Shown: positions 6,964-8,134 of the stretch, one piece after another
Numbering within the stretch: the stretch's first letter is position 1
How the letters are laid out: every line of letters starts with the position of its first letter
Origin: Bacillota bacterium
GTDB taxonomy: Bacteria; Bacillota; Clostridia; DSM-8532
Length of the DNA stretch: 8,134 nt
Direction: 5' to 3'
Assembly (NCBI GenBank): GCA_023410885.1
Contig: JAEYPI010000132.1
Location: 1 to 8,134, forward strand
Position numbers and translations under genes: made by a program
Notes under the pieces: generated by a model
The model's database searches: none
What the model was told of the DNA's origin: nothing
The model's input: the letters and a program-made list of their open reading frames with translations, nothing else

Positions 6964-7167
6964 TCAATAAGGATATATTGATCTTGTTGTTTTATATAGT
7001 TTGTTAATCATCCAAACCGCAATTTAATTGTAGTTTATGGGCCGACTACAAGGAGTATACCAGCCCAGACTGTCCCCTATGAAGTTATCGTGATGTGTCG
7101 GATGGTATAGCAGAAGACAATTATATAATAAAGGGTTACCAAAAATAATAGAAATTAAAGACTACAA
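6964..7167. other. Intergenic segment upstream of the hydrolase promoter
   Basis: No gene is supported here; the longest plus-strand frames are about 20 codons. The only structure seen is a perfect 7-bp inverted repeat, TTGTAGT (7028-7034) and ACTACAA (7045-7051), with a 10-nt loop. This could be an operator or a chance hairpin. Confidence 0.4.
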
Positions 7168-7197
7168 CATGAGCCTCTACATTTTTAGAGACTCATG
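7168..7197 (-). terminator. Hairpin terminator after the MORN gene
   Basis: CATGAGCCTCTA and TAGAGACTCATG pair over 11 of 12 positions with a 6-nt loop, 32 nt after the MORN stop codon. The following minus-strand sequence, TTGTAGTCTTTAATTTC, is T-rich but interrupted. The plus strand after the stem is also T-rich, so it could act both ways. Confidence 0.6.
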
Positions 7198-7229
7198 CTT
7201 TTGATAATGATTTTTATTTGGCTTTATAC

Positions 7230-7802
7230 CTATAGAGCTGATTTTGGAAATTCATTATTTTCAAATACTCCGGTAATGATCCTTCCATCAGCAAAAATAT
7301 ACATACCTAGACCGTCTCTTACGTCATCCTTCCACATGCCTATATACTGATCGCCATCAGTCCAAGTATGTTTACCATATCCATCTCTTAGATCAGATTT
7401 CCAATCCCCGACATAGGTTTCACCGTCTGCCCAAATAAAGATGCCTTGTCCGCATTTGACACCATTTTCCCAGTTTCCAAGATAGGAGTCTCCATCAGGC
7501 CAGGTATAAATGCCATAGCCATTTTTCTCATCATTTTTCCATTCACCTATATATTTTTCGCCGGAAGACCAAGTAAAGGTACCCTGACCTTCCATCATAT
7601 CGTTCTTCCATTGCCCTACATATTTACTTCCGTCTTTGTAAATGTAAGTTCCTTCACCCTCCATTTTACCGTCTACTTTTTCGCCTACGTAGGTACCACC
7701 ATGAGTGTGTTTACTTTGGGATTTTTCTAAAGGAATGATCTCACTCTTAATGATTTTCATATTCGTTACTTTAATAGGATTTGCTTTACTGATTTTTTTC
7801 AT
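7230..7802 (-). CDS. MORN-repeat protein
   Basis: A 190-residue protein. I start it at ATG 7802 because AGGGAGAT lies just upstream; the frame is open to 7847, but that region lies inside the preceding gene and has no better site. Residues 1-35 are basic and polar (MKKISKANPIK), without a clear signal peptide. Residues 36-173 are six 23-residue MORN repeats of the type Y-hydrophobic-G-x-W-x-(N/D)-x-x-x-x-G-x-G-x-(Y/F)-x-(W/F)-x-D-G, followed by a degenerate seventh (174-190). MORN repeats form an extended beta-hairpin sheet used for protein or lipid contacts and scaffolding. No enzymatic domain is present and the role is unknown. The gene begins 2 nt after the stop of an alpha/beta hydrolase gene, with its Shine-Dalgarno site inside that gene's end, so the two are probably translated together. 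Repeats vary in DNA sequence, so the array is old rather than recently amplified. Confidence 0.9.
   Translation of the reverse strand: MKKISKANPIKVTNMKIIKSEIIPLEKSQSKHTHGGTYVGEKVDGKMEGEGTYIYKDGSKYVGQWKNDMMEGQGTFTWSSGEKYIGEWKNDEKNGYGIYTWPDGDSYLGNWENGVKCGQGIFIWADGETYVGDWKSDLRDGYGKHTWTDGDQYIGMWKDDVRDGLGMYIFADGRIITGVFENNEFPKSAL
7284..7697 (-). repeat. Six tandem 69-bp MORN-coding units
   Basis: Codons 36-173 of the MORN gene consist of six in-frame units of 23 codons, each ending in a DG- or SG-type turn. Unit boundaries follow KDG, SSG, PDG, ADG, TDG and ADG. Protein conservation is clear while the nucleotide units have diverged. Confidence 0.85.
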
Positions 7803-7804
7803 TT

Positions 7805-8134
7805 TTATCTCCCTTTTTGTCTTGCTATTGCATTTAAATTGAGCCAAGCAATAATAAAATCGAATCTTTCTTTCGTCAATCCATGACCACCTCGATATCT
7901 CTTGTGGTTTAGGTGGTTTAAAGCATTAAGCTCTGCATAAGCCGGGCTGGCTTTTTCAACGATATAAGTCGCATCTCTTGAATATTTATCATCTTCCGCA
8001 GAAATAATAAGTAGCCGTCTTGGTGCAATACATGATACCAAATCGAATATATCATATTTGCTATGGAAGTTCGGAATTACACTCGCCATTTCAATCCCTA
8101 CATAGTTTAACATTCGATTTTCATAAGTACAAGC
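7805..8134 (-). CDS. Alpha/beta hydrolase (dienelactone hydrolase / acetyl xylan esterase-like), C-terminal 109 residues
   Basis: The frame enters from the right edge with no start in the window and ends at TAA 7807-7805. The 109 visible residues are the C-terminal third of an alpha/beta hydrolase. FDLVSCIAPRRLLIISAEDDKYS matches the strand carrying the catalytic Asp (Asp49 of the visible part), and YRGGHGLTKERFDFIIAWL carries the catalytic His (His84) and the last helix. The nucleophile Ser would lie outside the window. The APRxLLI...DxxYS pattern is typical of acetyl xylan esterase-like and dienelactone hydrolase-like proteins; deacetylation of a glycan is possible but not shown. The internal ATG at 8113 is unlikely to be the real start, because similarity continues upstream and no Shine-Dalgarno site is visible. 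The gene is followed after 2 nt by the MORN gene. Confidence 0.75.
   Translation of the reverse strand, partial: ACTYENRMLNYVGIEMASVIPNFHSKYDIFDLVSCIAPRRLLIISAEDDKYSRDATYIVEKASPAYAELNALNHLNHKRYRGGHGLTKERFDFIIAWLNLNAIARQKGR

Noticed and set aside
7284..7697. Regular repeats that might be a CRISPR array
   Set aside because: The units are in-frame 69-bp coding repeats of a MORN protein, with diverged bases and no spacer pattern.
7446..7730. Plus-strand frame of 94 codons opposite the MORN gene
   Set aside because: It is the antisense shadow of the repeat-coding frame; the MORN repeats decide the strand.

Overview
The window most likely comes from a low-to-moderate GC Bacillota, probably Clostridia. 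The reasons are purine-rich Shine-Dalgarno sites in front of most genes, sigma-A-type promoters (one TTGCTA-N17-TATAAT, two TGn-TATAAT), a remnant of an S-layer homology (SLH) protein, and a set of carbohydrate-active genes under an AraC-type regulator. No rRNA, tRNA, CRISPR array or recognisable insertion sequence was seen.

Layout. Positions 1-2840 (minus strand) hold two translationally coupled glycoside hydrolase genes. A GH123/DUF4091-type gene (2840-1287) comes first; its single reading frame is broken by one in-frame TAA at 1961-1959. Its end overlaps by ATGA the start of a clan GH-D-type (GH31/GH36-like) alpha-glycosidase that is open through the left edge (1290-1). Upstream lies an orphan 3' end of an SLH gene (3357-2968), then about 340 bp without a supported gene but with two strong inverted repeats. 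Positions 4931-3703 (minus) hold a GH109-like Gfo/Idh/MocA gene split by a one-base frameshift. Divergent from it is an intact AraC-family activator (5176-6045, plus) with a clear promoter and candidate operator half-sites. The right part carries a membrane-anchored alpha/beta hydrolase (6907-6164, minus), a 280-bp gap with its promoter and a terminator, a six-repeat MORN protein (7802-7230, minus), and the C-terminal end of a second alpha/beta hydrolase (8134-7805, minus) that sits 2 nt upstream of the MORN gene.

How the parts fit. GH109, GH123 and some GH31 members all act on N-acetylgalactosamine, so the left half may be a small regulated locus for a GalNAc- or galactose-containing glycan. 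This rests on family resemblance only. Two of the three enzyme genes each carry one clean lesion and the SLH gene is a fragment, so the locus is either decaying or affected by sequence errors. The right half (two hydrolases and a MORN protein) looks like a separate group. I found no convincing new defence or mobile system. The most notable points are the lesions, the inverted repeats, the regulator's intergenic region and the hydrolase-MORN pair.
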